Counted from the stretch's first letter, positions 12,801-27,800 are shown. The stretch: DNA of 64,000 nt from Lycocorax pyrrhopterus obiensis (GCA_014706295.1 JACSVZ010000015.1:58897535-58961534); one strand, 5' to 3'. Notes: generated by a model not told the origin, from the sequence alone. A program made the numbers and translations.

Positions 12801-15800
12801 ACCCACCAAATTGGACAAGGTGCACATGCAGACATATAGACTAATTTCAACAACACAGATCACTAATGGTTCATAAGAACAGGCATTTGGGGTCAGACCA
12901 AAGGTTCATCTCCCACAGCAACCTGTTCTCCTGCCTCTCACCACCTGCAACAAGAAGAAATCTCTGTTATCCCACCTCACCCTCAGCCATCCATGACAGC
13001 AAGAAGTTGAACAAGATTGCAGCCAAATTCTCCATCACGCTGAACAGTGTCCTGCCCAATATCCAAGCAATGGCAGTGCTCGGGCCTCCACCATCACCAC
13101 AATGATCATTCATAGTTGTAACCTCTACCTCCTAAAGCAGCAGGAGTTAAGGACTTTGTGGGGTACAGCTGCCCCCATCACTTAGTGCAGCGTGGCCAGT
13201 CCATCACCTAAAGGTATAATTTCTGTTTCCTCAATCTCTGGGGTTCGTATTTCCACTCAATTTCCTTCCTTCACGTTCTGCCCAGACACAAAGTGGCAGG
13301 ATCTCTTACTAGCAGCAGAGAGCTAAAAACTCTATGGGGTGAACTTGTACTCTAATTCAAGAATGCTTTTCAGACATGGCCTGAGGGTACACATCAGGAA
13401 TTTTCCCTGGCTCTCCCTTCTGAGGGATGGCTCTTCTGCCTGACACCTTCCCTGGAGTGAAGAACAAAGAAAAGCAGTCATAGTACCTAGGAACAGGTAT
13501 AAGAAGAGAGAAAATAAATGTGATGTTTGCCATAAGTATTCTTCCAGTCTCAGCTGTGTGTAGTTCATAGAACTCTTGAACCAGAGGGAGGTACAGGACT
13601 TCAGTCATCTTCAGGGCTTTCACTTTCAAATATCTCCTTCAGCCTGTGTAAATGTTTAGCATCCACAACATCCTACTGCAAGGAGTTTTTCAGATGAACA
13701 ACAGACTGTGAGGAGGACCAGCTTTTTCCTTTTGTTTTCAATCAGTCTAAACAGTTTCATTTGATATCTTCCCTAATTCTAACAGAGAAGAAAGTGAGCA
13801 GGGCCTATGCTACTCTCCATGCTCTATGGGCCTCTGTTGTATCTTACATCAATTTTTTCTATTACAAGGCCCTGTTTATCAAAAGGCACTCAAATTCTTT
13901 GTTATTAAAAAGTGGCAGAACCTGGAGAATATTCACTTGGGTAAGTATTCAGTCCAAGAATCCTAAGGAAGAAATCTGCTGCATTTTAGTCACTCAAACT
14001 TGGTCTCTATGGTGCAGTACAAGACAACTAATGATTTTTTTAGATGCCATAGGAATATGTCAATTCACATTTGGTAATTTCAACAGCCTTTCCTAGCAAA
14101 GCTAAACCACTTTTTGGATAAAGGTAAGTCTAAAACTTCACTGGAAACCTAGATTTTCTGTGCAAAGATAAAATCTTCTGAAAACCTCCAAACTATCATT
14201 TTAGATTCCTTTCAAGAATCTGAAGATAGGAGTACAACCACTCAAATACTCAAGTACCCACTCCAGTCATCCAGCTCCAATGAAGTAGAAAGGCCATTCC
14301 ACAGCAAGGACCTCTTCTGAGAACTGCAGTTCAGGCATAGAGTCCTTCCCATCCGACAGGACAAGAGCTAGTCTCATTTGCAGAAACCTTGCTGTTAAAC
14401 TTAAGCTTTGTGATCCAGACCCAACAGGTACTCTTACCTGATTCCCTCCACTTTTTGGATTGACAAAAACCAGCAGTGGCTTCATGAGTGGCGAGGAGAT
14501 AGGCTTTATCACAAAAGGCCGGCCTTTGTTATCCTGAGAAACAGAAGCAAGAAGCAGCTTTAGCACAAGAGATGTATGTTTCCTTGGCATAGGACACACA
14601 GAAGACCCAAGCTAGCTCTGGCAAAACTACTTCAGGTACTGGAAACAGTACAGCCATGTCAATGTGGTGCTCAGCTGAGAGTAATTTATCCGGCTGAGAC
14701 AACAGAATAAAATGAGAGAGAAAATATCATTTCAGGTAGCACACAACTATTTCAAAATTCTTTCAAGATTATTTCTGACCCTGTTTCCCGCAATTATTCA
14801 CACAACAGTAATAATGTGTCAGATACAGTGTTATTTCTAACACAAACAGTTTTTCCAAAGGAAAACAGAATGAGATAGACTACTTATTCCATTAATTCCA
14901 ACAGAGAAGTTGCATGAGCACTTATTTGCAGATAATCTGCTCTCAAATTCTTGGCCTTGCTGCCTTCCTACTTTTGAACAAATGCCACAGATCCAACATG
15001 ACATATCACTGAGAAAACTATTTACCTCCCTATTCCCTATCCCTGCAGGACACCAGAGAGCCCAGTAATGAGGGCACTGCCCTGGGCTCTTACAGACACA
15101 CATCCCAGTTTCTGGTCTGCAGTTCTCCCACCATGCAAGAAAGGACTTGACCCAGAAAGCCCTGGCTATGCAAGGGTGAGTCTCCCTCCACCTCTCCCAT
15201 GAGGCTGTTTGTCCGTATAATTAGTCCACTAGGAAAGATCTGGGAACACAGTCTTCTATAAGAGACATAGTAAATCAAACCAATAGATCAATAATCTGTT
15301 TTCTCTCTCTGTGGCCAAATTTTAATATGAGATCTCCTGAAGAAGACATCCTCAAACAAGAGCACAGCCTTGCATCAGTGCACTCACCATGGATTTCACA
15401 ACCTCAGTTTTACACCCCTGTTCTGCTTAGTGGAAAAAAAGGGTGTGAGGTGAGTCTCTTACATCCCAAGGGAACACTCTTTCATTAGGGTGCTGGTCCT
15501 TCTGGAGTCTGGTACGTTGTTTCTTGAAAAACATCAACTCAGAAAATAAAACTTCTTATACAAGTTTTATCTCTTCTAACAATACATTCAATAGCATGGA
15601 ATTTTCCAGGGGAAAAATATATTAAACACTTCCATGAAAAAAAAAAAGAAAAAAAAAGCCTAAAAACTTTTAAGTCTGTGTTTAGACATTTAAACAAAAG
15701 GAGCATGATTTCCAAAGCACTTGAATACCCACTTCGTTTCCTCTTTTGCTGGCTTTTCTTTTAAAGGACGTTCTCTTCTTTCGCCGTGTTGAAGTCTTTA

Positions 15801-18800
15801 AGGAGTTCTACATCAAAAGAAATAAGAATACATGAAAAGCAAAACAAAATTTAGAAGACAGGCCCAGACAGAGCCCCTTTACGAAGCTCTTCCATGCATG
15901 TCCACTTGGAGAATGATAAGAGTATCTGGCACATGCTCAAGATTTAAATTACATGCGCTGCATGCTTTACACTTCCACACCACCGTTTATGGAGAAAGCC
16001 ACACACGGAGACCAGACTGGTGCTTTGGAACTGGAAACTTTCCCACGCTGTGAGGGGGGAAAAAAGATCAGATGCTCCCATAGACTCACATAACACCACA
16101 TGTTGTACCTGCCAACCCTCCCAATAGGGGTAGGAGACGCCCGTTTCCCCTTCGGGGCTCCAGTCTCCTGCCCAATCAGGCTCGTCTCCTGGTATGGAGA
16201 CCACCTGCATAAAGATGTAATAAAAAAACATGATAAATAAGATATTTTTCATGTTTTTTTGTTTGCTTTTTTTTTTTTTTAAGGAAAGAAAACAACAAGT
16301 TTTAGCTCTGGCAACCATTATGACTCAACATAACGTAGGCCACCATGGCATATGATGCTGGCATTGTAGAGTCAGTTCCAGCCTATCAAGAAACTTGTGT
16401 AATCATCTGCTAAGGAACAAACTGAGTTGTTAATTTTTAAAAATTTAAGTAAAGAAGGTGTTTCTGGGGTGATTGTTCGTTGTGTTTTTAATAACAATAT
16501 CACTTAACTACATAGAAAAAAAAGCATAGAACTACTTGTATTTTTGCAGAACCTATTAAAATAGAACTTAATGTCAAAGATTTTCTCCAGGCAGGTGACA
16601 GTCTGCTCAGTGACACTGAGCAAAAAGGTGTTCTGGTGTGATAAGAACAGTCCAAAAAAGGGAATTTTTTTATATTTTTTTATTTATTTTAATGCAGCAA
16701 TTGAAGTTATACCTGCAGGAAACCCTAATCATTTCCATAATTGAAATTTTGTCTTATGGGAAATACTCCAAATATTTTTGCAGTATTTCAACTTCTAGTC
16801 TAACCATCACCAGGAAATAAAGTAGCATGAGGAATTAGAAGAAAGTTTGTTGATTTTTTTTTTCCCTAGCTATAAGAAGGAAAGCAAGATTCACTAAGCT
16901 AATCTGAAAGTTCATTTCTGTCCTGACCTTGATCAGAAGTGTACCACTAATGAAAGTCAACAAGCAGAGATCATCAAATCTTCAAAAACCGATGTCTATT
17001 CTTAATCCTGTTATCCAACATCAACAGAAATAGCTACTAGGTTTTGTTTGATACACATCAACCACTTCCAGAATTTAAAGACTTGATTATGACACACCAG
17101 ATACACAAGATAATGCCTCCACATTCCTGAGAAGAAAAACTAACAGCTATCTAATTGAAATACCTAAAGGTATTATCCTTTATCACTTAGACCAAAAGAA
17201 GCCTGCTGTAGAGCACAAGGGCCCAAGCTCTCAGCATTCCTGGAGAAGGAAATAGTCATGCCTTATTGCTCACTGAAAATACTGAAGACAAGACAGATCT
17301 GCAGAGCAATTACAGGAATTTGACCTTTTATACCATATTTTGAGAAACCACATAAAGAAGTGCTCATACTCTTTCCTACTCTGACACAAAGTGATCCTGA
17401 AAGCATGATAAACCATAAAGACTGCACTGGCTACACAAGTGCATCAGCAATCCCATCTGCATGATCTTGCATTGCCCTACCTCAGCAGTCACATTGACTG
17501 TAGGCAAAAGTCTTGATGCCAACAGAAAGTTATGGGGGCATCACATTCAAAGCTGCCTCCCATGGGAGCCTTAGCCTAGTTCCTCAGGCATTCCCTGATG
17601 AAGGATTCTCCCTGGACTGGAGCAAAGCACAGGACAGAGAGAGGAGATCTAGTCTATCCACAGTCTTGTTAGCAGTCTGCTGGAAGCTCACACGCATACC
17701 AAGGGTAAAGACAGTTCAGTAAAGCCCTGACTAATTATAAAAGAGTAATTTGAAGAATGTTTAAACGCAGTTGTCATTAAATCCCGCTATAATGTACCTA
17801 ACAGTGGGGTGGGAAAAGGCATACAGCTATATTTAAGAAGCAGTTTAAGTCCAAGACTCCATCCATGATTATAACGATTTTCATTTCCATACTCAAAAAT
17901 GCACTAAACAATGTTATTTCACCTCTTTTTTAAAAAAAATTTTCAAATGTGCCTACACCTATAGTGTTAACAGAACCTAAAGCTTTGCTACAGTAGTTGC
18001 AACCACATGTCCATAGCAGATGAACGGCAAAAAAGCTGCTTAAACATATGCAGGGTTTTTCGCAAACATGCAGAAGAGTAACAGCCAAAGAGTATCAGCA
18101 GTCTTTGCACACTGAAGTGAAGGAATGGATACATAATACCTTGTTCACAGAACAAGGTAATGAGTACTTTGTAAACATATAACGTTATTCAGCAAGGTAC
18201 CTGATAGCAAAGCATACCTTTAAATGGGCACCATAAGTAAATCCTAACTTGCCTCTAGAGAGGAAACCTCTCCTTTGTGGGTGTGAGTTTGTCCATCTTC
18301 AAAAAGAGATTTTTCATATTATTGAATTGTCAGTATAGCTCTCAGCAAGCTTAGGTAGATGAACAGAAGAATTGGAGTCCTTCTTGTATGGTGTTGGATG
18401 TTGCAAAGGCCATGGACTACCTCAGACAAATCCAAAGAAACCTTTCGACCTTTTCCTTAACAACATTTCAGCCTCAGTTTTCAAAGGCTTTTAGCACACT
18501 GATTTTCAAATTACTTAAACAATGAACAGCATCTGGGAAGGTCAATCTTGACCATCTTCTGGTTGTTTACAAACTACTATCAGACAAGCCAGCTGCACTC
18601 AGCAATTGAGGAAATAAAGAAATAAATCCAAAAATATAAGTACTCACTAGAACTACTTCACAGTCCTCAAAGGAGGAAAAGAAAACTCCAAGTTACTCAC
18701 CTTGAACAGAAAAACCTTGGAATTTTACAGTTACTGTCTTTGTCTTCCCAAACAGAAGACAGACTCAATCAGTAAATCCATCAGCCAGATCCTCCTTATC

Positions 18801-21800
18801 ATCTACTTTTCTCCCACAACACAAGCACATAGCAAGCCCACTGCTGGAGCTAACACCACTTTGGCTACCAAACCTCACCTATAACAAAATGCCACCAGTC
18901 AACAAGGGTGACCTGCTTCACAAACTAGGAGATGGAATTGTTTTGAATCCCAGGAAAACAGAACTGGTATCAAAGCACTGCTAACAATACAGAAAATCAG
19001 TAGAAAATTACAGAAGTGGCTCACATTACAGATAACATGGAAGAGGTATTGAGAGTTTTCCATTCATGTAAGTGGGTCACTACACAGAGGGCTACCACCA
19101 ATTCCAAAACTGTTTGAACCATTCTGAATATTCTTTATCTTGCAATCAGTTTCTTACAAGAAGCAAAAGCTCTCCATTTAGAACATAGGTTGTCAGCATA
19201 AATTTGTTCTTAACCAATTACGACAAGATGCCTCACTAGCCCAACATTGTTGGTAACAAGACACAGAGTGTGGCCTTTGTGCAAGCCTAATATTTGAAAG
19301 GTGGTGACCCACGTTGTACAAAATAAGCATGGAAAACCATTTTTGTGGCAATCAAATAATAAAAATTATAAAACAGGGCAAGGTTTTGCTACAAAAAGCC
19401 ATCTTATTTACTTGAAGGAAACCACAAACAAACAGGATGCAGGCACCACTAAAATCAATTTTGTATGAGCAGGGAATTCAGTTCAGGAGTTGTCTGTGAC
19501 CAATGTAAGTAGTTAATTAGAGCTGAGGAAATATTTTATACCCAAAAAGCTTCTAGCCAAATTTATTCTGACTGTGGAATATGTGAAAAACAGATTGATT
19601 ACAGATTCATTTTTTTTATGCGAAATTACAAAAATTTGTAAATATTGTGTTTGTACTCTCTGGATCAAATGAACTGAATATTTCATAGCATTTACCAAAC
19701 ATTTTTATAGGGTGAAGAGGGTCATAATACATAGAAGTAGAGCTGGCCAGAAACAGCAGGAGAGGAAAAATATTTCCTAAGAAAACAATAAATAAGAAAA
19801 CAAGACTTCTGCCAAAAACCTGAAAACACATCCAAAAGATGCATCACTATTTTCTAAAGTAATAAGGATGCATTTCCCATAACTCCAGTGGGTGCTATTA
19901 AGAAGCTTCATGGAAATGCACCCATTGTCTGCGTTAAATATAATTTTGATCTATTTAATGCTTCAGCTACTCAAGATAAGGTTTTGCATGCTACTGACCA
20001 TGAATTTCAAGGACTAGAGATGTGATGGCAAGTTAATAATGAAGTACTTTCTCTGCACTCATGACACAGGCGCACAAAGCTAACAGATACTTTCTTTTAG
20101 TTTAACATTTTAAGCCTTTATTTAAAAGATGTTTTTTCTATAAATTATAATTACCTAGATTAATTTTTTATTCTGAAGTTTTCAAAAAAAATAATGGACA
20201 AGAAAGCAAATTCTCTACGAATATTATAAGGAAGGTGCCCTGTTTTAGGCAAAAGCCAAATCAAAAGAAATTTACACATCAGGGTTTGTTGGTTTGTTTT
20301 TGGTTTTTTTTCCTTTTCTACTAAAAATTAAATAAAATAAAAATTAAAAGGATTGAAGAAAAGCTTCTTTTAATAAGGTCAAACATGGATACATCTGTCA
20401 AATACCAGACAGTTGCTGAAAATTAGCCAAGGATATTAAGTCCCTACCAAGGACGCAAACATTCCTCAACAAAAGAGAAAAAAAGTATTTCTCTGGAGGA
20501 GACTGACTGAAACAGAGAAAGAAGAGCGTGGGGAAAATCTGTAAGTGGCAAAAACCCTTTTTTTCTCAGAGTGGAGGTGGTTAGGAATCTTGCTATCCTC
20601 TCTGTTGACCTAAAAGAGAAATAAAGGCCTCTTTGGTTGACTTTTTGGTTACTCTATGCATCTATGTCCTCTTTCTTCTGCTTCTTGTCTTTAATAACCA
20701 GCTTGCGAGAAATCCTACTCATGCCCAAATCTGCTGGCCATATCCCTAAACTGAAACTAAAGACTGTCACAATTTAGGCCTCAGGCCTTTTTCTCATTTT
20801 GTGGACTAGTTTTGCCTTAGTGCCTACAGCCTGAACTTCTTAGCTGCTTCTTGACAGCCACGAGGAAGAGTCAAAAAGCCCAGGTCACTTCCCAAGGATG
20901 GGCTGAAATAAAGAATATTATTCTGAAACAAAAATTTAACCACCATTTCCGACTCCCTGATATGTTCAGTGTTTGCTTCTTTCAACTCAACTTGGAGTGA
21001 AAACAGACTTTCAAAGAAAAAATACTTCTTGCACGATGTGACCCCCCTTTTAATTTTTGGCCAGCTCTCTTTTGGATATCTTTTCTCCCTGTTGTGTTCA
21101 CCAGTGAATTACCCTCTCCAAGACCTACCACATCCATCACAAAAGCTTTGAAGTCCAATGCCTGTTACGTGCAACTAAATGAGCATGTGGGCTTACTGCT
21201 GCCTGCGCAAGCACTGGTGTAAGACCTGATTCTTTACATGTCCATTAAAGGCAAATTCAGAGGGTGCCAGTCCAGACACAGCCAATTCTTACTGCAGTTC
21301 AAGTGAATGTTTGTGAAGTTTTTCCCTGTATTTGCTCAGCTCTATTTAATGAAACATGCTTGACTGCCTACCACACGGGATTTTTTGAGTATGCTTGCTG
21401 AACTCACAGGAACAACTCTGAGCTGAATTAGCTCAGAACAAGTCATGTTTGTTGCTAATCATCCCAAACAGGGAAATTTACTGAAGGACTTGATGGAGGG
21501 GCAGGAGGATACAGGTTCATAACCACCATGGATGTATGCTGGATTTCAGGGATAGAGACGGGTTGAACAAGCATGCCTTCGTGAAGGAGGACCAAGCAGA
21601 GAAGCCAGGCTGGCCCTGCACAGCCAGACAGCTTCAGAAACAGACATCAGCATGCAGTTACCTGAGGTTTCTTCACCTTAATGATCCAGGTGGGAGGCAC
21701 AATGACAGCAGCATGAGCCCCCAGGGAACATGGCTCCTCAATGTGATGTAGCATGAAACAGGTGACTTTGTTATGGAACTGGAAGAGAAGGAAAGAGTAG

Positions 21801-24800
21801 AGTCAAGAAGAAGGGCAAGAAAGACAAAGGGGAAGCCTGGAGAAGAAGAAGAGGGTGATGGTGCAAAAACTGGACCAATATTCCCAACTCCACCATCTTC
21901 AAGTCCTTCAAACCATGGAGATTCAGGAACATGTAACTAAAGATTATCTTCCTAAGCCATGCCTTCTTACAAAAAAAAAAAAAAAGACACAAACACAAAC
22001 AAACCAAGCCAAACAAAACACCAAACCAGCAAACCAAAAAAACCCTACAATCACTCCTAGTTAAACCCAGATCACAGTCTCCTGAAGCATTATCCACTTA
22101 CCGCTAGCTTGCACCAGGAACAACTGATGGCCACAATCTCTTTACTATGGAAGGAGAATTTCTGCTGAAAGCCCTAGAATAACCAGGGGGGAAAAAAGGA
22201 TTAAATTCCTCTTGACTATAAGAATATATATACCTCTAGCTCTAGCCAGGTGACTGTGCTAGGCAAGCAGATTTTTGGGGGATAAAACAATTACAGGAGG
22301 TAACAGAGAAGGTTCTGCCAGTGGGGTATATTCACACAATCCTTTTAAAAGGGTTTCTGCAAAATTTTATGCTTTTCCTTAAATTTTTTTGTAGTTAAAA
22401 ACAATGGAGGAAATAGAGATGGAATGTCTATTTTAATTTTTAATGGATTTCTACAGACCTGAAAGTTTCAGATTTTCTGTTGAACAAAGTGTTCTGTCAT
22501 TGCAGCCTTGTTTGCTCTAACTATAAACAAGAATTTGAATTTTCCTTTTCTTTTTTTTTACTACAGAGTAGAATTAACTTTTTTTTTTTAACTACAGAAC
22601 AAAATTAACTATGATGTCTTTCTGGGAATGTTCTGAAAGGGAAATTAATTTATTAAGTTTATCGTTCTATTGAACTGACTCCGATTAAAATCTTTCCAGC
22701 AAGTTCCCAAAAAAACAATATGTTCTGATTCAGATCACACAAATAAAATATTTCTTTACATTTTTAAAGATAAAAAAGCCCACCCCAACCAGAAAATGAG
22801 ATTTTATTCTCCTAGAGAGGAGCTTCTTTCTATAGAATGCAATATGACTTCGCTATAAATTCTAAGGCTGGAAAAGACAATTGGGTCATATATAACCTTC
22901 TGCATCTAACACAGGTGACAATAAGATACAGTCTGTAATTTTGAGTTGAGTTAAAGCTTATTTCAGTCAGAGAAAAAAATTTATTTGTGTTGATGCCTGG
23001 AGAGATGGAAAGTCCAGAATTTCATTGAGGAGTTTGTCACAATCACCTTCACTACTTAGATTTCAGATTTGCCGTTGGCTGGATCCTTTATTCATGGGCT
23101 TCCATTAAGCCTCTCTACCTCTGCAAGTAGCCCATCACCACCCAGAATTTTCTAATTCAGTCTCTCTACCAATTTTGCCAGCCAGTTTTCTTTCCATCAA
23201 GATGAGCAATACCTGAATCTCCCACACGGTGGGCAATGCCCAAGACCCAATGCAAAATCGCTATAAACTGATTTAGTAACATCTAACAGGACATTGCCTC
23301 ACTGCTTCTATTATTAAAGTCCTTCTTATCCTGCAGGAAAAATAAGCCTATTAGTGCTCAGTGAAATGACAAGGTCAAGCACACCAAGAAGAAGAATTAA
23401 ATAAACAACCATAAAAAGCACGCAGAGATGCCTTGGTCTTGTTAGGTGAGGGATTGAGTTACAATCTCTCTATACAGGGTGGCTGAGGACAACCCTATTG
23501 ATACTCAGAAGGGGAGGAGGTTCTACCTCCCTGCCCACCTTGCAGCTTCTTCTACAGGTGTCCCCAGCATGTACGCAAACCAGTTTGCTACACGGACCTC
23601 ACTGCTGAGACCAGCTCCTGAAAAGGCTTGTGTCACCTCTGGCTAGATTTTTGGGGTTTTGTTTCAATCCTTCCCCTAATGCCTCAGGGTTTACATTCAG
23701 AGAAATTCAAAGAGTAGATTCTTCATAATGATGGTGATTTGGCATACTCAGGTTTAGCAATGGAGTGTAGTGAAGGGGCTGAACAAAGACAAGCTAGCCA
23801 GATACTTCTGGCTGGGCACATCTTGTCTGCCATTCAGTGTGGGCATAAGAACAGAGTGACAGTAACTGTGATACAAGAGGTGGAACAGAGGTCTAACACT
23901 GGACAAAACACTCTTTTCTCATTTACTTACTCTAGTGCTTCACAATGTTTCTCACAAATCTCACTCCTCCTTGCTCCAAAGTGCATTAAAATAAAAAGAA
24001 TTATTTCAGTCCCTCATGGGCACGAAGTGTTTTCGTTTTTTCTGCTTTGTAACAGCCAGGGGGAAAACTCTCCTCTCCCAAAACCTCCACTAATAAAAAC
24101 TAAATTCAGTATATTAATTCCACAGCCCATCAGTTGTGCATTTTAAACATATGGACTGAGCAGCTTGTCTGGTTCTGGATGGACCGTTTTTCATTTATTT
24201 AGCAAGGCATTTGGCTTTTAGGGAGTCATTAGAGAAAATGATACAGCAATAAAAACGTATTAATGATAAGTAGCAATAAACCATCACTTTCCTTCCTCAA
24301 ATTGCTTTACAAATGTGAGCTAATTCTTCCTAAGGATACAAGTTTCAAGTAAGACAGCATTTATTTGAAAGGTAGCTTTACGAATAAAGCAATTGATAAA
24401 ATAATCAGTGCACTGTAAGTCACAGTGACATATGACAGGGACTATTGGACTGAAACACAGGAACCCTACATATTTCACTAGAAATCATATTTTCTGCCTT
24501 CTCTGAGTGAGAAGGAAAACTGAATTTCAGATGTCCTCGATCATGCAAGGTGGTCTTCTGCACCAAATTAGAGATTTTGAGACAGAAAATGAATTTCACC
24601 TCTTTGAGAACATCAGCCTAACAGTATATGATTAGCACTGATTCTCCAGCAACCAATCCTTCCACAACACGTGAAGCCCCTTGTTGTGAGCTGCTCCTGT
24701 ACAAATAAACAGTTGTGCATACCAGAAAAAAAATATACTCTTAGGAAAAGAACACCTGAATGTCCATAAAACCAGCTTGTGTTGGTAATTCAACCTGTCT

Positions 24801-27800
24801 GAATAGTCTGGATCAAAGTACAAATTAATATAGACACCCATGCACCAAACAGAGCACATAGGGATTACTAGTTCTGATACATTTTATTTATAATCTCAGA
24901 AGTATTTATCATTAAAGACTATTTTCACACCAGTGTTAGGGCTACTTATAATATTTTTTGCTGGTATTTTCCTACAATTCTCTTTTTCTAAAATCTCTTT
25001 TTAGTGCTCTTAGAGATACCCTAATGCAACATTACTGTAGGAGAGCGAGGTATTATTACAACTCGAATACAGACTGCAGCAGAAGCACTTGGATGGTGAT
25101 CTCTGCTAAAACAACCAAGATCTAGACTAGCCTTTCAAGTACTAGAAATTTCAGTCCTAACTTTACATGCAGCTCTGCATCAATCCACAGGCCTCTAAAG
25201 AGACCAGTGACAGAGAGACACTGTGGACAAACACTGCAGGTGTATAGAGGACACCCTGCTTTGGACACCACAGAAGGTTAAAGAAATAGTGTTTGTTTAG
25301 CATTATGGTCCAAAATGTGTTCTCGGTCTCAGAAAACCCCTCAGCCACTGCTAACTGGAAGTATATGAGAAACAGATTTCTCTTCCATTCCTCCTTTCCA
25401 TTTCCTTTTCATTCCTCCTTAAGCTTCTATTACTGCACATAGTTATGAAATGGATGCTGGGCCACATGGTCTGAGGATTTTTATTTCATATTATATAAAG
25501 ATAAAAAATTTATCCTGATTTCTCTGATGATCCCAAGTAACAAAAAGCTAACAGCTATGAAACTGTCTTTTTTTCCACATCTTCAAGAGAAAGAAAAGAA
25601 TTCCTAAACATCATGAATGTTGTTGACACCATGGCTTGGGAACACTTAATTACCATCTCTTCCAACACAACAGCTATGAAGCATTAATGCATGACAGGTT
25701 TGAAACAGCCAAATGTAGTTCTTCTCACAGCATGTAGCTAAGTTAGTAATTTCTTGCTAAAGGATGATGTAAATGCTACAAATTTACATGAACTCAAGGT
25801 TCAACAAGGCAAGACCACAGGAAAGAAATCATGATAGATTGTTAAATATAAAGGCACGATTTCTGGGAATTCGTGAGACAAAGACAGAAATAGATTGCTG
25901 GGTTACACTGCACATTCCAGGTCCCCTTTCCCTGGTATCAATTTCTCTATATAGTACTTCAGCAGTAAATCAGTGAAATCACCCTTGGGAAGAGTAAAAA
26001 CCTAAAGCCTAGATGAGTTCATATAAGCTGTATTTGCACTAGCAAGCAATGTGTGACAGGTAGCACAGGCTCTGTTAGTACTCAGGACACTACACACAAG
26101 GATTTTCAGATAGTTTTACTTTGGATTAGCTGTAGTCTGGTCCTGTGGACTGAATGCCCACTCGTAACCGCAGAGTAAAATTTCAATTAAGTTTACTCTA
26201 AAATGAAGTTGGTTCATTTGTTACAAGACTGTCCCACATATGAACCATTGTAAGGGATGTTAATAAGGAAAATTTCTTTCAAACTGCACTTCTGATCTAA
26301 GGTGGAACACTGACATACACCTGTGTACTCAACTTTCCAGGAAGTGTCAGCCATGGCACATAATGGCATACAGAATATAAAGCCACAAGGTTATGTCTAG
26401 AATATGGGGTGCATTAATTCCTATCCACTTGGTTATGATTTGAAGCATGAGATAGGTATATCCTAAAAACATTCTTTATTTGCACTGTTATTAATGATCA
26501 TTGAAATATTTAACCATCTCATTCCAGGCATGGGATAGGACTATCACACAACAATGAGATCTACCAGAATCCTTAGGTATTCCATGAATAATGGGGCTCT
26601 TTATTGCTTTAAATTTACTGTCATCCCATTTCAATGATAGTTCCCCTTTTCTTGCAAGACAAGAGAATAATAAAGGTGGTTCTTACTTGAATGTTTTTGA
26701 AATGTTATAGCACAGCACATGTATTTTGCTGTAATAGGAGATTGCTTGGCCAATAAATAGAACTGATTTTTTTTTGTTATAATTTTCTCTTATTCTTTGT
26801 TTCCTGGCAAAGAACAACTCTACTACAGTATACTCATGTTAGTCTTAACTGAATATTTCTTATTTAAGGAGAAAACTGAGATTTTCTCTGAACTTCTTCA
26901 TAGTCTCTGATGGCTGGACTTGAAGACCTATATTGACCAAGGCTGCCCATACCCAGCACAGGTTTTGATATGATAGCCAGTAAGTACTCTCATTGCAAAA
27001 TCAACTTCAAATGCTTGTAGGGGAGATCCAGGCCAAGAAGACAGAGAAGGGTGGCAAAGTCATACCCTAAGAATGCTGTATGCAAACTGCCTTGCTGCAC
27101 TGTTCCTATGGTACTTGTTATAAAAGGGCATCACATTGTTATTGCACGTCCTGTTGCAGCCGGTAGCTGACAATCTGCATGAGTACCCAGATACAAATCT
27201 CATTTTCCTCTGACTGAAGTGCTGTGCCATGGAGACGAGACATGGACTTTCTTACTAGTTGCAAAGAGGGAGGCAAAAGTATAATATAGTGCTAGAGAAA
27301 GGAAATTAAATCCCTGTTAATTTTTAAATATATCTCAATATATTTCAGGGGTTCATAATACTTCAGAAGAAAGACCTTCAGTAGCTAAAATACTTCTTCC
27401 CCATTTTTATAGCTTTTTAGAAATAAACTTTTACAATCTATGAAGCAGAGGAAAAATGAAGCAGTCTCACAAATCTTAGAGTCTGGTGTGGCAGAACGAA
27501 AGCAACAGCCTTTCTTTTCCAGGAGCCTAAAAAATAAGCCATCACAATTTTGGCAGAGAGGACAGCACTGCAAGAACATCATATTAGTTCAGGGCTAGCT
27601 TAGCAATTAAAAAGGCTCAAGGAGTCACAGCTTTCCTCCTCCTCCTCATTTTCAGCAGCCAGTACAACACAACCTCCCAGGACAAATGATGTGCTCATTC
27701 CTGCAGATGCAGCTGCCTTTCTCTTCCCACATGGGAATCAGGACTTCTATGCTCAACATCTCAGGCTTGTCATTAGCCATTAAAAGAGGCCAAGTGCTTG

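Larger units (their letters stand above)
12616..14437 (-). other. DGKI: DGKI intron 10 with an interrupted CR1
   Basis: Intron of about 1.8 kb, largely made of the two CR1 blocks and about 480 bp between them that I do not recognise. Confidence 0.65.
15808..21661 (-). other. DGKI: DGKI intron 8 (5.85 kb), hosts the cassette candidate
   Basis: AT-rich intron lying between the second C1 domain and the MARCKS-like exon. It holds the 96-bp exon candidate at 16109-16204, a long T run nearby (about 16267-16280), a perfect 10-bp inverted repeat at 18137-18159 and otherwise unique sequence. Confidence 0.65.

Noticed and set aside
23739..24146. 135-codon plus-strand open frame in intron 6
   Set aside because: No domain, no promoter or splice support.
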